Assembly: GCA_964245825.1 (NCBI GenBank)
Contig: CAXTNT010000007.1
Span: forward strand, 1-64,000
From: CAJCIY01 sp964245825
GTDB taxonomy: Bacteria > Actinomycetota > Actinomycetes > Mycobacteriales > CAJCIY01
Length of the DNA stretch: 64,000 nt
Reading direction: 5' to 3'
Below, one piece after another: positions 54,861 through 63,502 of the stretch. The position numbers were made by a program, and so were the translations under genes. The notes under the pieces were generated by a model. It was given only the letters and a program-made list of their open reading frames with translations, was not told the DNA's origin and ran no database searches. Position 1 is the first letter of the stretch. Each line of letters opens with the position of its first letter.

Positions 54861-55940
54861 CTACGAGGTCCGGTCGCTGCTGAAGCGCACCGCGCCGTCG
54901 GCCAGCACCGCGCCCGGGAAGACGCGCGCGCCGGCGAGCAGTTCGTTGCCGGCGCCGATCCGGGCCTCATCCCCGACCACCACGCCGTCCAGCACGGTGC
55001 CGGCGCCCACCACCGCGTCGCGGCCGAGGACGCTGCCGACGACCACCGCCTCCGGTCCGACCACCGCGCCGTCGAACAGCACGCTCCCGTGCACCCGCGC
55101 GCCAGGGCCCACGTAGGCGCCGGCACCAACAGTGCTCCCGCCGTCGACGACCGCGCCGGGGGTGACCTCGGCCCCCGGCAGCAGCAGCTGCTCACCTGGC
55201 GGCCCCGGCAGGGCCGGCGAGTGGACGACGCCCAGCACGAGGTCACAGGAACCGCGGACGAACGCCGCCGGCGTCCCGAGGTCGAGCCAGTAGGCGGTGT
55301 CCACGAAACCCTGCAGCCGCTCGCCGGCGGCGAGCAGGGTCGGGAAGGTGTCCCGCTCGACGCTCATCACCCGAGCTGGGGGGATCGCGGCCACCAGCAC
55401 GTCGCGACGGAAGACGTAGCAGCCGGCGTTGACGAGGTCCGTCACCGGGCTGGGGTCCTTCTCGCGGAACTCGAGCACCCGGCCGCCCTCGTCCACGGGG
55501 ACGCAGCCGAAGGCCCGTGGGTCCTCGACCCGGGTCAGGTAGAGCGTCACCGCGGCCCCGCTGGCCCGATGTTCCGCCAGTTGGGCGCGCAGGTCGTGGC
55601 CGTCCAGCACATCGCCGTTGAGCACGACGACGTCGTCGGAGCGCAGCCGGTCGGCGACGTTGCGGATCCCGCCGCCGGTGCCCAGCGGCGTGGTCTCCTG
55701 CACGTACTCGATGTCGAGCCCGAATGCTGCGCCGTCGCCGAAGTAGCTCTCGAAGACCTCTGCGCGGTAGGAGGTGGCGAGCACCACGTGGTCGACGCCG
55801 GCGGCGCGCGCCCGGGCGAGCTGGTGGGCGGTGAAGGGCACTCCGGCGGCGGGCAGCATCGGCTTGGGCACCGAGATCGTCAGCGGTCGCAGCCGGGTGC
55901 CCTGGCCGCCCACGAGTAGGATCGCGTCCATCCCCGTCAT
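54861..55940 (-). CDS. manC: Mannose-1-phosphate guanylyltransferase-like NDP-sugar pyrophosphorylase
   Basis: 359 residues from ATG at 55940, overlapping the wbbL stop. The nucleotide loop is VGGQGTRLRPLT (10-21), with VPKPMLP (24-30), then VVLNGDVLDG with the metal Asp. A C-terminal left-handed beta-helix (hexapeptide repeats, about 235-345) follows. The mycobacterial gene in this position makes GDP-mannose. It supplies mannosyl donors to the glycosyltransferases in this cluster. Confidence 0.85.
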   Translation of the reverse strand: MTGMDAILLVGGQGTRLRPLTISVPKPMLPAAGVPFTAHQLARARAAGVDHVVLATSYRAEVFESYFGDGAAFGLDIEYVQETTPLGTGGGIRNVADRLRSDDVVVLNGDVLDGHDLRAQLAEHRASGAAVTLYLTRVEDPRAFGCVPVDEGGRVLEFREKDPSPVTDLVNAGCYVFRRDVLVAAIPPARVMSVERDTFPTLLAAGERLQGFVDTAYWLDLGTPAAFVRGSCDLVLGVVHSPALPGPPGEQLLLPGAEVTPGAVVDGGSTVGAGAYVGPGARVHGSVLFDGAVVGPEAVVVGSVLGRDAVVGAGTVLDGVVVGDEARIGAGNELLAGARVFPGAVLADGAVRFSSDRTS

Positions 55941-56767
55941 CCTTCCGTCCGCGCGCGGCCGACCGCCACCAGCAGCAGGTATCGGGCGGTCAGCGCCACG
56001 GCCAGCACCGGCGTGAGCAGCGGGTACTGGCGGCGCAGGTAGCGGAACGCGCTGCGGTGGTGCTCGCGCAGCATCCACCGCGGGTGGCGGGCGCGGGCCT
56101 GCCCCTCCTCGTGGTGGACCTCCGCCGTCGGGACGTAAACGCACGAGCCCGCGCCCAGCCGTGCGCAGAGATCGGTGTCCTCGAAGAACATGAAGTACGC
56201 GGGATCGAAGCCCCCGACCCGCTCGAAGTCGGTGCGGCGGAGCAGCATGCAGGCGCCGCTGAGCCATCCCGCGACCCGCTCCCCCGGCGCGGCCGCCTCC
56301 TGCCGGTAGGACCGGGTCCACCGGTTGCCCGGGTGCCACCAGCCGAGCAGGGCGTGCCCGATGCCGCGACCGAGCGAGGGCAGCTGCCGGGCGGACGGGT
56401 AGACCGCCCCGGCCGGGTCGCGGATCAGCGGGCCCAGCACGGCCGCGTGCGGCCACCGGCCAGCCGCGGCGAGCAGGGCGTCGACGCTGCCGGGCGCGAG
56501 CACCAGGTCCTGGTTGCAGACCAGCAACCAGGGCGCGCTCGCCCCCGCGGCGCCGAGGTTGGCACCGCGGCCATAGCCCACGTTGCTCCCGGCCGGGATG
56601 CGCCAGAGATCCTGCACCGCAGTGGTTTCCGGCGTACCGCCGTTGTCGACGACCACGATCTCGTGCGGCACCGAGCACGCCGCGGGCACCGAGGCGAGCA
56701 GGGCGGGCAGCGCCGCTCCCGGGTGGTAGGAGACCACCACGACCCGGACGGTCGGCGGCGGGGTCAT
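55937..56767 (-). CDS. wbbL: dTDP-rhamnosyltransferase (WbbL type, GT2)
   Basis: 276 residues. The GT2 fold includes VVVDNGGTP, AVLGPLIRDPAGAVYPSARQ and the acceptor segment ERVGGFDPAYFMFFEDTDLC. The GPLIRDP-VYPSARQ-PSL block is the signature of mycobacterial WbbL, which adds rhamnose to the decaprenyl-PP-GlcNAc linker of arabinogalactan. Whether this organism has that linker is not known. It sits with manC as in mycobacteria and overlaps the GT4 gene by 4 bases. Confidence 0.85.
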   Translation of the reverse strand: MTPPPTVRVVVVSYHPGAALPALLASVPAACSVPHEIVVVDNGGTPETTAVQDLWRIPAGSNVGYGRGANLGAAGASAPWLLVCNQDLVLAPGSVDALLAAAGRWPHAAVLGPLIRDPAGAVYPSARQLPSLGRGIGHALLGWWHPGNRWTRSYRQEAAAPGERVAGWLSGACMLLRRTDFERVGGFDPAYFMFFEDTDLCARLGAGSCVYVPTAEVHHEEGQARARHPRWMLREHHRSAFRYLRRQYPLLTPVLAVALTARYLLLVAVGRARTEG

Positions 56768-57885
56768 GATGCGGCGCGGTCGTACGCGGCGAGGTAGGCC
56801 TCCGCACAGGCGGCCCAGGTGAAGCCGCTCGCCCGCGCGCGGCCGGCGGCTCCGAGTGCCCCGCGTCGGTCGTCGTCGTCAAGCAGGGCGCCCAACGCCG
56901 CAGCGATGGCCGCGGCGTCGACCTCCGTGTAGGCGACGGCGTCACCGCCCACCTCCGGCAGCGCCAGCCGTCGGGTGGTGAGCACGGCGGCTCCGCACGC
57001 CATCGCCTCCAGCACCGGCAGCCCGAACCCCTCGCCCAGCGACGGGTACGCGACGACCAGCGCGCCGCCCAGGAAGCCGGGTAGCTGCGCGAGGGGCAGG
57101 TAGCCGGGCCGCAGCACGCGCAGCCCGGCGGGGACCGCAGCGACCGCCGCGTCCAGTGCCGCATCCCAGCCACGTCCGCCGGCAAGGACCAGGGCTGGCG
57201 GCGGCTCCCGGTCAGCGACCGCGGCAGCCCAGCCCCGTACCAGCGCCGGCACGTTCTTGCGCGGTTCGAGGGTCCCCAAGAAGGCCACGTAGCCGGCTCC
57301 GCCGAGGCCGACGAGCTCCGCGGCTGCGGCCTTCTCCGCGCCGGTGGGCCGGTAGAACGTGCCGGCATCGACGCCGTGGTAGGCCACGTCCACCCGGCCG
57401 CGGTCGACCGGCAGCAGCCGTACCAGCTCGTCCCGGGTCGCACGGCTGACCGCGACGAGCCGCGCCGCGCCGCGGGCCGCGTACCGGGTGGCGGCCCGAA
57501 AGAAGCGGGCCTTCACCGGTCCGTGCAGGTCGGGCTCGGTGAAGAAGGTCAGGTCGTGCACGGTGACCACGACCGGCCGGCCCGCGGCGAGCGGCATCGT
57601 GTAGTGCGGGCAGTGCAGGACGTCCGCCGCGAGCCGCCGCCCGAGGAGCGGCAGCCCGGTCTGCTCCCACGCCAGGCGGGCCGGCGGGCGGGCGATCGCC
57701 GTCGGCGCCGCCACGACCTCGGCGGTCGGCGCGAGCGCCGCGAAGTGCCCGGCGTCCGCGGCCTGGCAGGCCACCGCGAGGTCGGCGCCAGCCACGCCGA
57801 GGGCGCCGACCAGGCCGTCCACGAACCGACCGACACCACCGCGATCGGCCGGCACCGACGTCGCGTCGAGCAGCACGCGGGTCAC
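56764..57885 (-). CDS. GT4 glycosyltransferase (copy 1)
   Basis: 373 residues from GTG at 57885. The GT-B fold has VTRVLLDATSVPADRGGVGR, FLGTLEPRKNVPALV (donor domain) and the E-x7-E block GEGFGLPVLEAMACG. It overlaps wbbL and probably transfers mannose or another hexose from a nucleotide sugar. It is a close paralogue of the next gene. Confidence 0.88.
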   Translation of the reverse strand: MTRVLLDATSVPADRGGVGRFVDGLVGALGVAGADLAVACQAADAGHFAALAPTAEVVAAPTAIARPPARLAWEQTGLPLLGRRLAADVLHCPHYTMPLAAGRPVVVTVHDLTFFTEPDLHGPVKARFFRAATRYAARGAARLVAVSRATRDELVRLLPVDRGRVDVAYHGVDAGTFYRPTGAEKAAAAELVGLGGAGYVAFLGTLEPRKNVPALVRGWAAAVADREPPPALVLAGGRGWDAALDAAVAAVPAGLRVLRPGYLPLAQLPGFLGGALVVAYPSLGEGFGLPVLEAMACGAAVLTTRRLALPEVGGDAVAYTEVDAAAIAAALGALLDDDDRRGALGAAGRARASGFTWAACAEAYLAAYDRAAS

Positions 57886-57911
57886 GGCGGCCACCCTACG
57901 GAGCAGGGCGG

Positions 57912-59039
57912 TCAGTCCTCCAGCGCGCGTGCATAGGTCTGCAGGTGGGCCTCGGCGCTGGCCTGCCACGTGAACTGCAGGGATCGCTGGTGCGCCTCGA
58001 CGCCGAGCCGTTCGCGGCGGGCCCGGTCGTCGAGCAGCGCCCCCAGCGCGCTGGCCAGGCTCGCCTCGTCCGACTCGCTGTAGGCGACGGCGTCGCCCCC
58101 GACCTCCGGCAACGACATCGTCGGGGCGGTCAGCACGGCGGCGCCGCAGGCCATCGCCTCCAGCACCGGGAACCCGAATCCCTCGTTCAGGCTGGGGTAC
58201 GCGACGATCGTCGCGCCGCCGAGATAGCCCCGGAGGGCGTCGTAGCGCAGGTAGCCGGGGCGGATGACGCGCAGCTGAGCCGGCACCGCGGCGAGGGCCG
58301 CCGCCACCTCTTCGTCGGCGTCGGCACCGCCGGCGAGCACGAGGGCCGGGGGGTTCTCGCGATCCGCGCACGCCGCCGACCACGCCCGGACGAGGGTCTG
58401 CACGTTGCGCCGCGGCTCGAGCGCGCCGAGGAAGGCGACGTACCGCATCGAGCCGACGAGACCGAGACGCAACCGGACGCGGGCGACCTCCTGCTCCGAG
58501 GGAACATGGAACATGACCTGGTCGACGCCGTGCGGCACGACGTCGAGCAGCGTCGGGTCGGCCGACAGCACCCGGACCAGCTCGTCTCGGGTGGCCTTGC
58601 TCGGCACGATGCAGCGGGCCGCCCGGCGCAGTGCCGTCCGGGTGGCGGAGCGGTAGAACGTGCCCCGCGCAGAGAACCGGCGTGACTCCAGGGTGAAGCT
58701 CGCGACGTCGTGCACGGTCACCACGACGGGCCGCTCCGCCCGCAGCGGCAACGTGTAGAACGGCGAGTGGATCAGGTCGGCGCCGAGCCGGTCGGCGACG
58801 CCGGGCAGTCCGTTCTGCTCCCACGCCAGCCGGGCCGGGCGGTGGCTGATGTCGGAGGGGGCGCTGACCACCGTGGCGCCGGGAGCCAGCCGCGAGTAGC
58901 GCTCGGCGTCAGCCCGCTGACAGGTCACCGCGATATCGGCGCCGAGCGCGCAGAGCGCCGGCACCAGACCGTCCACGTAGCGGCCGACTCCGGCTCGGTC
59001 GGACGCTACGGCGGTGGCATCGACGAGCACACGCGGCAC
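57912..59039 (-). CDS. GT4 glycosyltransferase (copy 2)
   Basis: 375 residues. It shares AWEQNGLP, FLGALEPRRNVQTLV and NEGFGFPVLEAMACG with copy 1, so the two arose by duplication. The open N-terminus (MPRVLVDATAVASDRAGVGR) is alike in both. It is a separate unit, 26 bases upstream of copy 1. Substrate is unknown. Confidence 0.88.
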   Translation of the reverse strand: MPRVLVDATAVASDRAGVGRYVDGLVPALCALGADIAVTCQRADAERYSRLAPGATVVSAPSDISHRPARLAWEQNGLPGVADRLGADLIHSPFYTLPLRAERPVVVTVHDVASFTLESRRFSARGTFYRSATRTALRRAARCIVPSKATRDELVRVLSADPTLLDVVPHGVDQVMFHVPSEQEVARVRLRLGLVGSMRYVAFLGALEPRRNVQTLVRAWSAACADRENPPALVLAGGADADEEVAAALAAVPAQLRVIRPGYLRYDALRGYLGGATIVAYPSLNEGFGFPVLEAMACGAAVLTAPTMSLPEVGGDAVAYSESDEASLASALGALLDDRARRERLGVEAHQRSLQFTWQASAEAHLQTYARALED

Positions 59040-59092
59040 CCCTCCAACCTACGCCTGCGACGGTGCCTGACCCCGGCGATCCCTGCGCGCGG

Positions 59093-60196
59093 CTACGCCG
59101 GCGTGCGCGGGTCCTGCAGGCAGCGCAAGACGGTTTTCCAGACCCGGTCCGCGACCGCCGGCCAGGTGTGGTCTCGGGCCCGAAGCCGGCCCGCGTCGGC
59201 CATCCGGGCTCGCAGGCCGGCGTCCCCCGCCACGTCCGCCAGCGCCGACGCCAGGGCAGCGGCATCGCCCACGGCGGCTGTTCTGGTGGCCCCGCCGCCG
59301 ACCTCGACCAGCGCCGGGTGGTCCGAGCTCACCACCGGGATCCCGGCCGCCATCGCCTCGGCCACCGGCAGGCCGAAGCCCTCGGCCCGACTGGGCGCCA
59401 CGAGCAGGGTCGCGCGTGCGAGCACGGTGGCGAGGTCTGGATCGTCGAGCCGGCCCAGCGCGCGCACCCGACCGGGCGGCAGTCCCTGTGCCGCAGCCAT
59501 TCCCGGCAGGTCGACGCGCCCCCAGCCCGGCGGCCCCGCCACGAGGAGCGGCAGCTCGGGTGCGCCGGACTCGGCCAGCGCCCGGACGGCCACGTCGAGC
59601 CCCTTGCGCGGCTCGAGGGACCCGATGGCCAGCAGGTACGCCGGCGGCAACCCGAGGCGCGCCGCCCGGGCGTCGGCATCGGGTGGCACGGTCACGACGC
59701 TGCTGCTGACCCCCTCGCCGATCACCTCGACCGGGCCCCGCGGGTCCAGCCACCGGCGGATCTCGGTGGCGACGGCGGTCGTCGGCACCAGGACGGCGTC
59801 CGCCACCCGCGCCACCCGCGCGCCCATCGCGCGGTGCCATCGCGCACCGTGCGCGGTCAGGGTCTCCGCATCGGTCCACGGCACCGCGTCGTGGACGACG
59901 ACCACCAGCGGCCGCCCCCGCCGCGGCGGGGCGAGCAGTGCCGGCGCGAGGACGACATCCGCGTCGCGTGGGGCGGGCCCCAGCCCCCGGGCGTACGCGA
60001 GGGGGAGCAGCCGTCGCGGCACCCGCAGCGCGCGGGGGCCGGCCACGCCGGGCACCGCCGAGACGCCGGCCGCCGACGACGCCCAGCCGGTCAGCGCCGC
60101 GGCCTCCGGGGCGGCGGCCGCCAACGCCCGGGCCAGCTCGAACGTGAAGCGGCCGGTACCCCCCGGCACGCGAGCCCCCAGCTGCTCGACGAGCAC
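59093..60196 (-). CDS. GT4 glycosyltransferase (copy 3)
   Basis: 367 residues from GTG at 60196 (VLVEQLGARVPGGTGR), the only good in-frame start near the family N-terminus. Key segments are AIGSLEPRKGLDVAV and AEGFGLPVAEAMAAG. It diverges more from the other two. It lies 53 bases upstream of copy 2 on the same strand. Confidence 0.85.
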   Translation of the reverse strand: MLVEQLGARVPGGTGRFTFELARALAAAAPEAAALTGWASSAAGVSAVPGVAGPRALRVPRRLLPLAYARGLGPAPRDADVVLAPALLAPPRRGRPLVVVVHDAVPWTDAETLTAHGARWHRAMGARVARVADAVLVPTTAVATEIRRWLDPRGPVEVIGEGVSSSVVTVPPDADARAARLGLPPAYLLAIGSLEPRKGLDVAVRALAESGAPELPLLVAGPPGWGRVDLPGMAAAQGLPPGRVRALGRLDDPDLATVLARATLLVAPSRAEGFGLPVAEAMAAGIPVVSSDHPALVEVGGGATRTAAVGDAAALASALADVAGDAGLRARMADAGRLRARDHTWPAVADRVWKTVLRCLQDPRTPA

Positions 60197-60327
60197 CGCG
60201 AGCCGGGGGCCGGGCGGGGGTGCGCTCAGGACGACCCCGTCCGGTCGACCTCGACGTACCGCCCTGCCCCGGCACGTCCGGAGGGGACGGCACGGCCGAC
60301 GGCGAGCTCGCGCGGCACGGGATGAAC

Positions 60328-61380
60328 CTACGCCCGGCGGCGCGTACCCGGCGTCGGCGCCTGGGGCCCCGCGGCGGAGGCGGCAGCGACCGCAGACAAG
60401 GCCGTGGCGACCTCGACCGGTCCGGAAGGCGGCGGGGGCGCGGTCGTGCGACGGCGTCCCCACCGCGCCGTACCGGCGGCCGCGGCGGCCGCAAGCACGT
60501 CGACGGCCGTCGTCATCAGGCGGCTCACGAGCGCGACGAGAAGTGCCCCGTCGGCCTTGAGCACCGGTGTCAGGACGACGACCAGGACTGCCTCCCGGGC
60601 ACCGGCGCCGGCGGGGCTGACGATGACCAGGAATCCGACCAGCCACGCGAGCGCGAACCCCCCGATCGACAGCACGAGCGCGGTGCCGTCATGCACCCCG
60701 AGCGAACGGGTGATCGCCCAGATCTGCACGCCGTACAGCACCCAGCTCACCAGGAGCCACAGGATCGGCGGGACGATCCCGGCGAGCGACAGCTCCGGGA
60801 CCGGACCTGGCCGGCGGGCGACGCGACGCAGCAGCTGTACGGCCCGGCGCAGCACCGCGGGGTGGAGCAGCGACGCGAGTGGGAGCAGGACCAGCAGTGC
60901 CGGCCAGTACCTCCCGAGGGCGCCGGAGGCCACGAACGGCAGAGCCACCGCGGCGGTGAGCCCGGCCGTGACGAGACCGAGGATGATCGACACGAGGCCG
61001 ACCGCACCCATCGTCACCGCCGGCACGCCCACCCTGCCGGCCATGTCCATCTGTGCCAGGTAGGGCCAGACCGATCCCGGCAGGTACTTGCCGATCTGGC
61101 TCACGAAGAAGATGCGGCTGGCATCGCCCGGACCGAGGTCGTGGCCGAGAGCACGCAGCAGGGTGCGCCAGCACTGCATGATCGCGATCGCCGCCACGGC
61201 GACGGCGAGGAACGACACGACCAGCCACCCGATCGACAGCCTGTGGATCTGCGTCGACAGCCCGCGCGCGTAGTGCGCGATGGCCAGCAGGGCGAGGACC
61301 AGGCCGACGACGACCAGGATCGCACGGACGACGGTGACGATCCGCTGGCGGGTGGTCCGGACTGGACGGTCGGATTCCAC
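60328..61380 (-). CDS. Flippase-like membrane protein (UPF0104/LPG synthase TM-like)
   Basis: 350 residues with about eight helices. The conserved segments VSQIGKYLPGSVWPYLAQ and VSPAGAGAREAVLVVVL are typical of the AglD/UPF0104 transmembrane family. Members are found beside glycosyltransferases and may flip or modify lipid-linked glycans. The C-terminus is Pro/Ala-rich and cytoplasmic. It is on the same strand as the GT4 genes. Confidence 0.85.
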   Translation of the reverse strand: MESDRPVRTTRQRIVTVVRAILVVVGLVLALLAIAHYARGLSTQIHRLSIGWLVVSFLAVAVAAIAIMQCWRTLLRALGHDLGPGDASRIFFVSQIGKYLPGSVWPYLAQMDMAGRVGVPAVTMGAVGLVSIILGLVTAGLTAAVALPFVASGALGRYWPALLVLLPLASLLHPAVLRRAVQLLRRVARRPGPVPELSLAGIVPPILWLLVSWVLYGVQIWAITRSLGVHDGTALVLSIGGFALAWLVGFLVIVSPAGAGAREAVLVVVLTPVLKADGALLVALVSRLMTTAVDVLAAAAAAGTARWGRRRTTAPPPPSGPVEVATALSAVAAASAAGPQAPTPGTRRRA

Positions 61381-61419
61381 CGGGCCACGGTAGCCAACAC
61401 CCGATGCCCGGCGGGTCGG

Positions 61420-62244
61420 TCACCGTGCCCGGCAGACCATGATCTCCGTGGTGGGGCTCTCCGTCCGGGTGCGGACGAGTCGCGACTCGAGCGGGTACAG
61501 CGCCCACCCGGCGAAGGCTCCGAGTGGCTCCGCCAGCGAGCACAGACCGAAGCCGGCCTTCCACAGCCAGACCGGGACGGCGCTGCGGGTGTCGACGGGG
61601 TCGTTCATCAGCACGAACATCGGCCGGCGCTGCACGACCTCGAAACCCGCTCCGTCGAGCAGGCGCTCGATGGCGGCAAGAGTGCGCGAGGCGCGGTGAT
61701 CCACCCGCGAGTCGGCGAAGTGGCTGAAGATGTCAGACCACACGAACAGCCCGCCGGGGACCAGCAGTGAGCGGATGTTGACGAGAGCCTGTCGGAACGC
61801 GTCGTCATCCACGATGTGGAACAGCACGTCCATCGCCGAGACCACGTCGAAGGACTCGGCCGACAGCTCGGGGATGGCGCCGATGTCACCGCTGATGTCG
61901 GCGCGGACCACCGGGATAGCGGGGTACTGCTCGCGCAGACGGGCCGCCGCAGCCTCGGTCAGGTCGAGCGCCGTGATGCTCGCCGCCCCCAGCTCGCGCC
62001 ACCGATCGAGGTAGAAACCCGTGCCGCTGCCGACGTCCAGGACCCGGACCCTCGGGAGATCCGGCACTACCGATCGCCCCAGATCCAGGAAGACGTCCCG
62101 GCGGACCCGGTAGGCCCACTCGTTGAACCGGGCACCGAGGCGGCGCAGCCCGACCGTGCGCAGGCTGCAGTCCTCGCCGAGCCGCTCCTCCCAGTACGCG
62201 CGGGCATCGAAGGGGCTTGCACGCTTGCTGTCGGCGTCCGGCAT
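61420..62244 (-). CDS. SAM-dependent methyltransferase
   Basis: 274 residues from ATG at 62244. Motif I is VLDVGSGTGFYLDRW, and the post-I Asp is in ITALDLTEA. The later segment SAMDVLFHIVDDDAFRQAL carries motif IV. It may methylate a glycan or a small molecule in the glycan cluster. It is divergent from the next GT4 gene by 52 bases. Confidence 0.88.
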   Translation of the reverse strand: MPDADSKRASPFDARAYWEERLGEDCSLRTVGLRRLGARFNEWAYRVRRDVFLDLGRSVVPDLPRVRVLDVGSGTGFYLDRWRELGAASITALDLTEAAAARLREQYPAIPVVRADISGDIGAIPELSAESFDVVSAMDVLFHIVDDDAFRQALVNIRSLLVPGGLFVWSDIFSHFADSRVDHRASRTLAAIERLLDGAGFEVVQRRPMFVLMNDPVDTRSAVPVWLWKAGFGLCSLAEPLGAFAGWALYPLESRLVRTRTESPTTEIMVCRAR

Positions 62245-62296
62245 GGCGCGATCGTAGCGGCGGAGCAGGGGTCTCCCGGGTGTCAGACTCCCCGCC

Positions 62297-63502
62297 ATGG
62301 CCGCGGCCGACCCGACGTTGTTGATGATCAGCTCCAACATGCCGCGCTGGTCCGGCGACAGCACGACACCGTTCGTGTTGAACCTGGCACGGGATCTGAC
62401 GCACCTCGGCTGGCAGGTCGAGGTGCTGGCCCCGCACGCTGCCGGCGCGGCCGACGACGAGCAGCTCGAGGGCGTCCGCGTCCGGCGGTTCCGCTACGCG
62501 CGCGATCCCGCGCGGCAGGTCGTCGCCTACGGCGGCGGGGCCCTGTTCAACGTGCGGCGCTCACGCCGCGTCGCCGTGCAGGTCCCCGCCCTGGTGGCGT
62601 GCGAGTGGTGGGCGGCGCGGCGCCTGCTCCGCAGCCGACGGTACGACGTCGTGCAGTCGCACTGGCTGCTGCCGCAGGGAGCTGTCGCCGCCATGACGGC
62701 CCCCAGGGCCGGCGTACCGCATCTCGCCACCGTGCACGGGAGCGACGTGCTGGGGCTCGACGGCGCCGCACTGCGCCGGGTCAAGGCCGGCGTCCTGAGA
62801 AGGACGCAGGCGGTGACCGTCAACTCCGCCGCGACCGAGGCTGCCGTGCGCGCCCTGGCGCCGCCGGGCCTGCCCGTGCACCGAATCCCGATGGGCATTA
62901 CCGTGCACGCCGCGGAGCCCGCACCGCCTCGGGACCCGCCCTCGGTCGGGTACGTGGGGCGGCTCGTCGGCTGGAAGGGTGTCGCCGATCTGCTCGAGGC
63001 CGTCGCCCTGCTCCGCGCGGGCTCCCACCCCGAGCTGCTCTGCGTGGTGGGCGGCACCGGGCCCGAGGAGGAAGCACTGCGGACCCAGGCCGAACGGCTG
63101 GGGATCGCGGCGGCGGTGTCCTTCCTGGGTTGGGTCGACCCGGAGACTGTGCCTGCACTGATCGCGTCGTGGCAGGTGGCTGTGTTTCCCTCGCGCCTCG
63201 AGGTGGACGGGACCACCGAGGGCCAGGGCCTGTCCATTCTCGAGGCGATGGCGCAGGCTCGGCCGGTGGTTGCCAGCCGGGTCGGTGGGATCCCCGACTC
63301 GCTCACCGACGGGGTCCACGGCCTGCTCGTGGACCAGCGCAGCCCAGCGCTGCTCGCTCGGGCCGTCGCGTCGCTGCTCGACGACCCGGAGCGCGCGGCC
63401 GCGATGGGCCGGGCCGGCCGGGAGCGAGCCGTCGGCACGTTCTCGCGCGAGGCCAGCGCTCGCGCCTTCGACGCGGTGCTGCGCGGTCTCGCCGGCCGCT
63501 AG
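62297..63502 (+). CDS. GT4 glycosyltransferase
   Basis: 401 residues from ATG at 62297. GT-B fold with SSNMPRWSGDSTTPFVLNLA, HGSDVLGLDG (acceptor-domain loop), VGRLVGWKGVADLLEAV and the E-x7-E block in TEGQGLSILEAMAQARP. It is on the opposite strand to the other GT4 genes. Its TAG stop shares CTAG with the convergent methyltransferase gene. Confidence 0.9.
   Translation: MAAADPTLLMISSNMPRWSGDSTTPFVLNLARDLTHLGWQVEVLAPHAAGAADDEQLEGVRVRRFRYARDPARQVVAYGGGALFNVRRSRRVAVQVPALVACEWWAARRLLRSRRYDVVQSHWLLPQGAVAAMTAPRAGVPHLATVHGSDVLGLDGAALRRVKAGVLRRTQAVTVNSAATEAAVRALAPPGLPVHRIPMGITVHAAEPAPPRDPPSVGYVGRLVGWKGVADLLEAVALLRAGSHPELLCVVGGTGPEEEALRTQAERLGIAAAVSFLGWVDPETVPALIASWQVAVFPSRLEVDGTTEGQGLSILEAMAQARPVVASRVGGIPDSLTDGVHGLLVDQRSPALLARAVASLLDDPERAAAMGRAGRERAVGTFSREASARAFDAVLRGLAGR

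Noticed and set aside
63499..63502. Shared CTAG of two convergent stops as a special site
   Set aside because: The palindromic stop overlap is a simple consequence of tight convergent packing.
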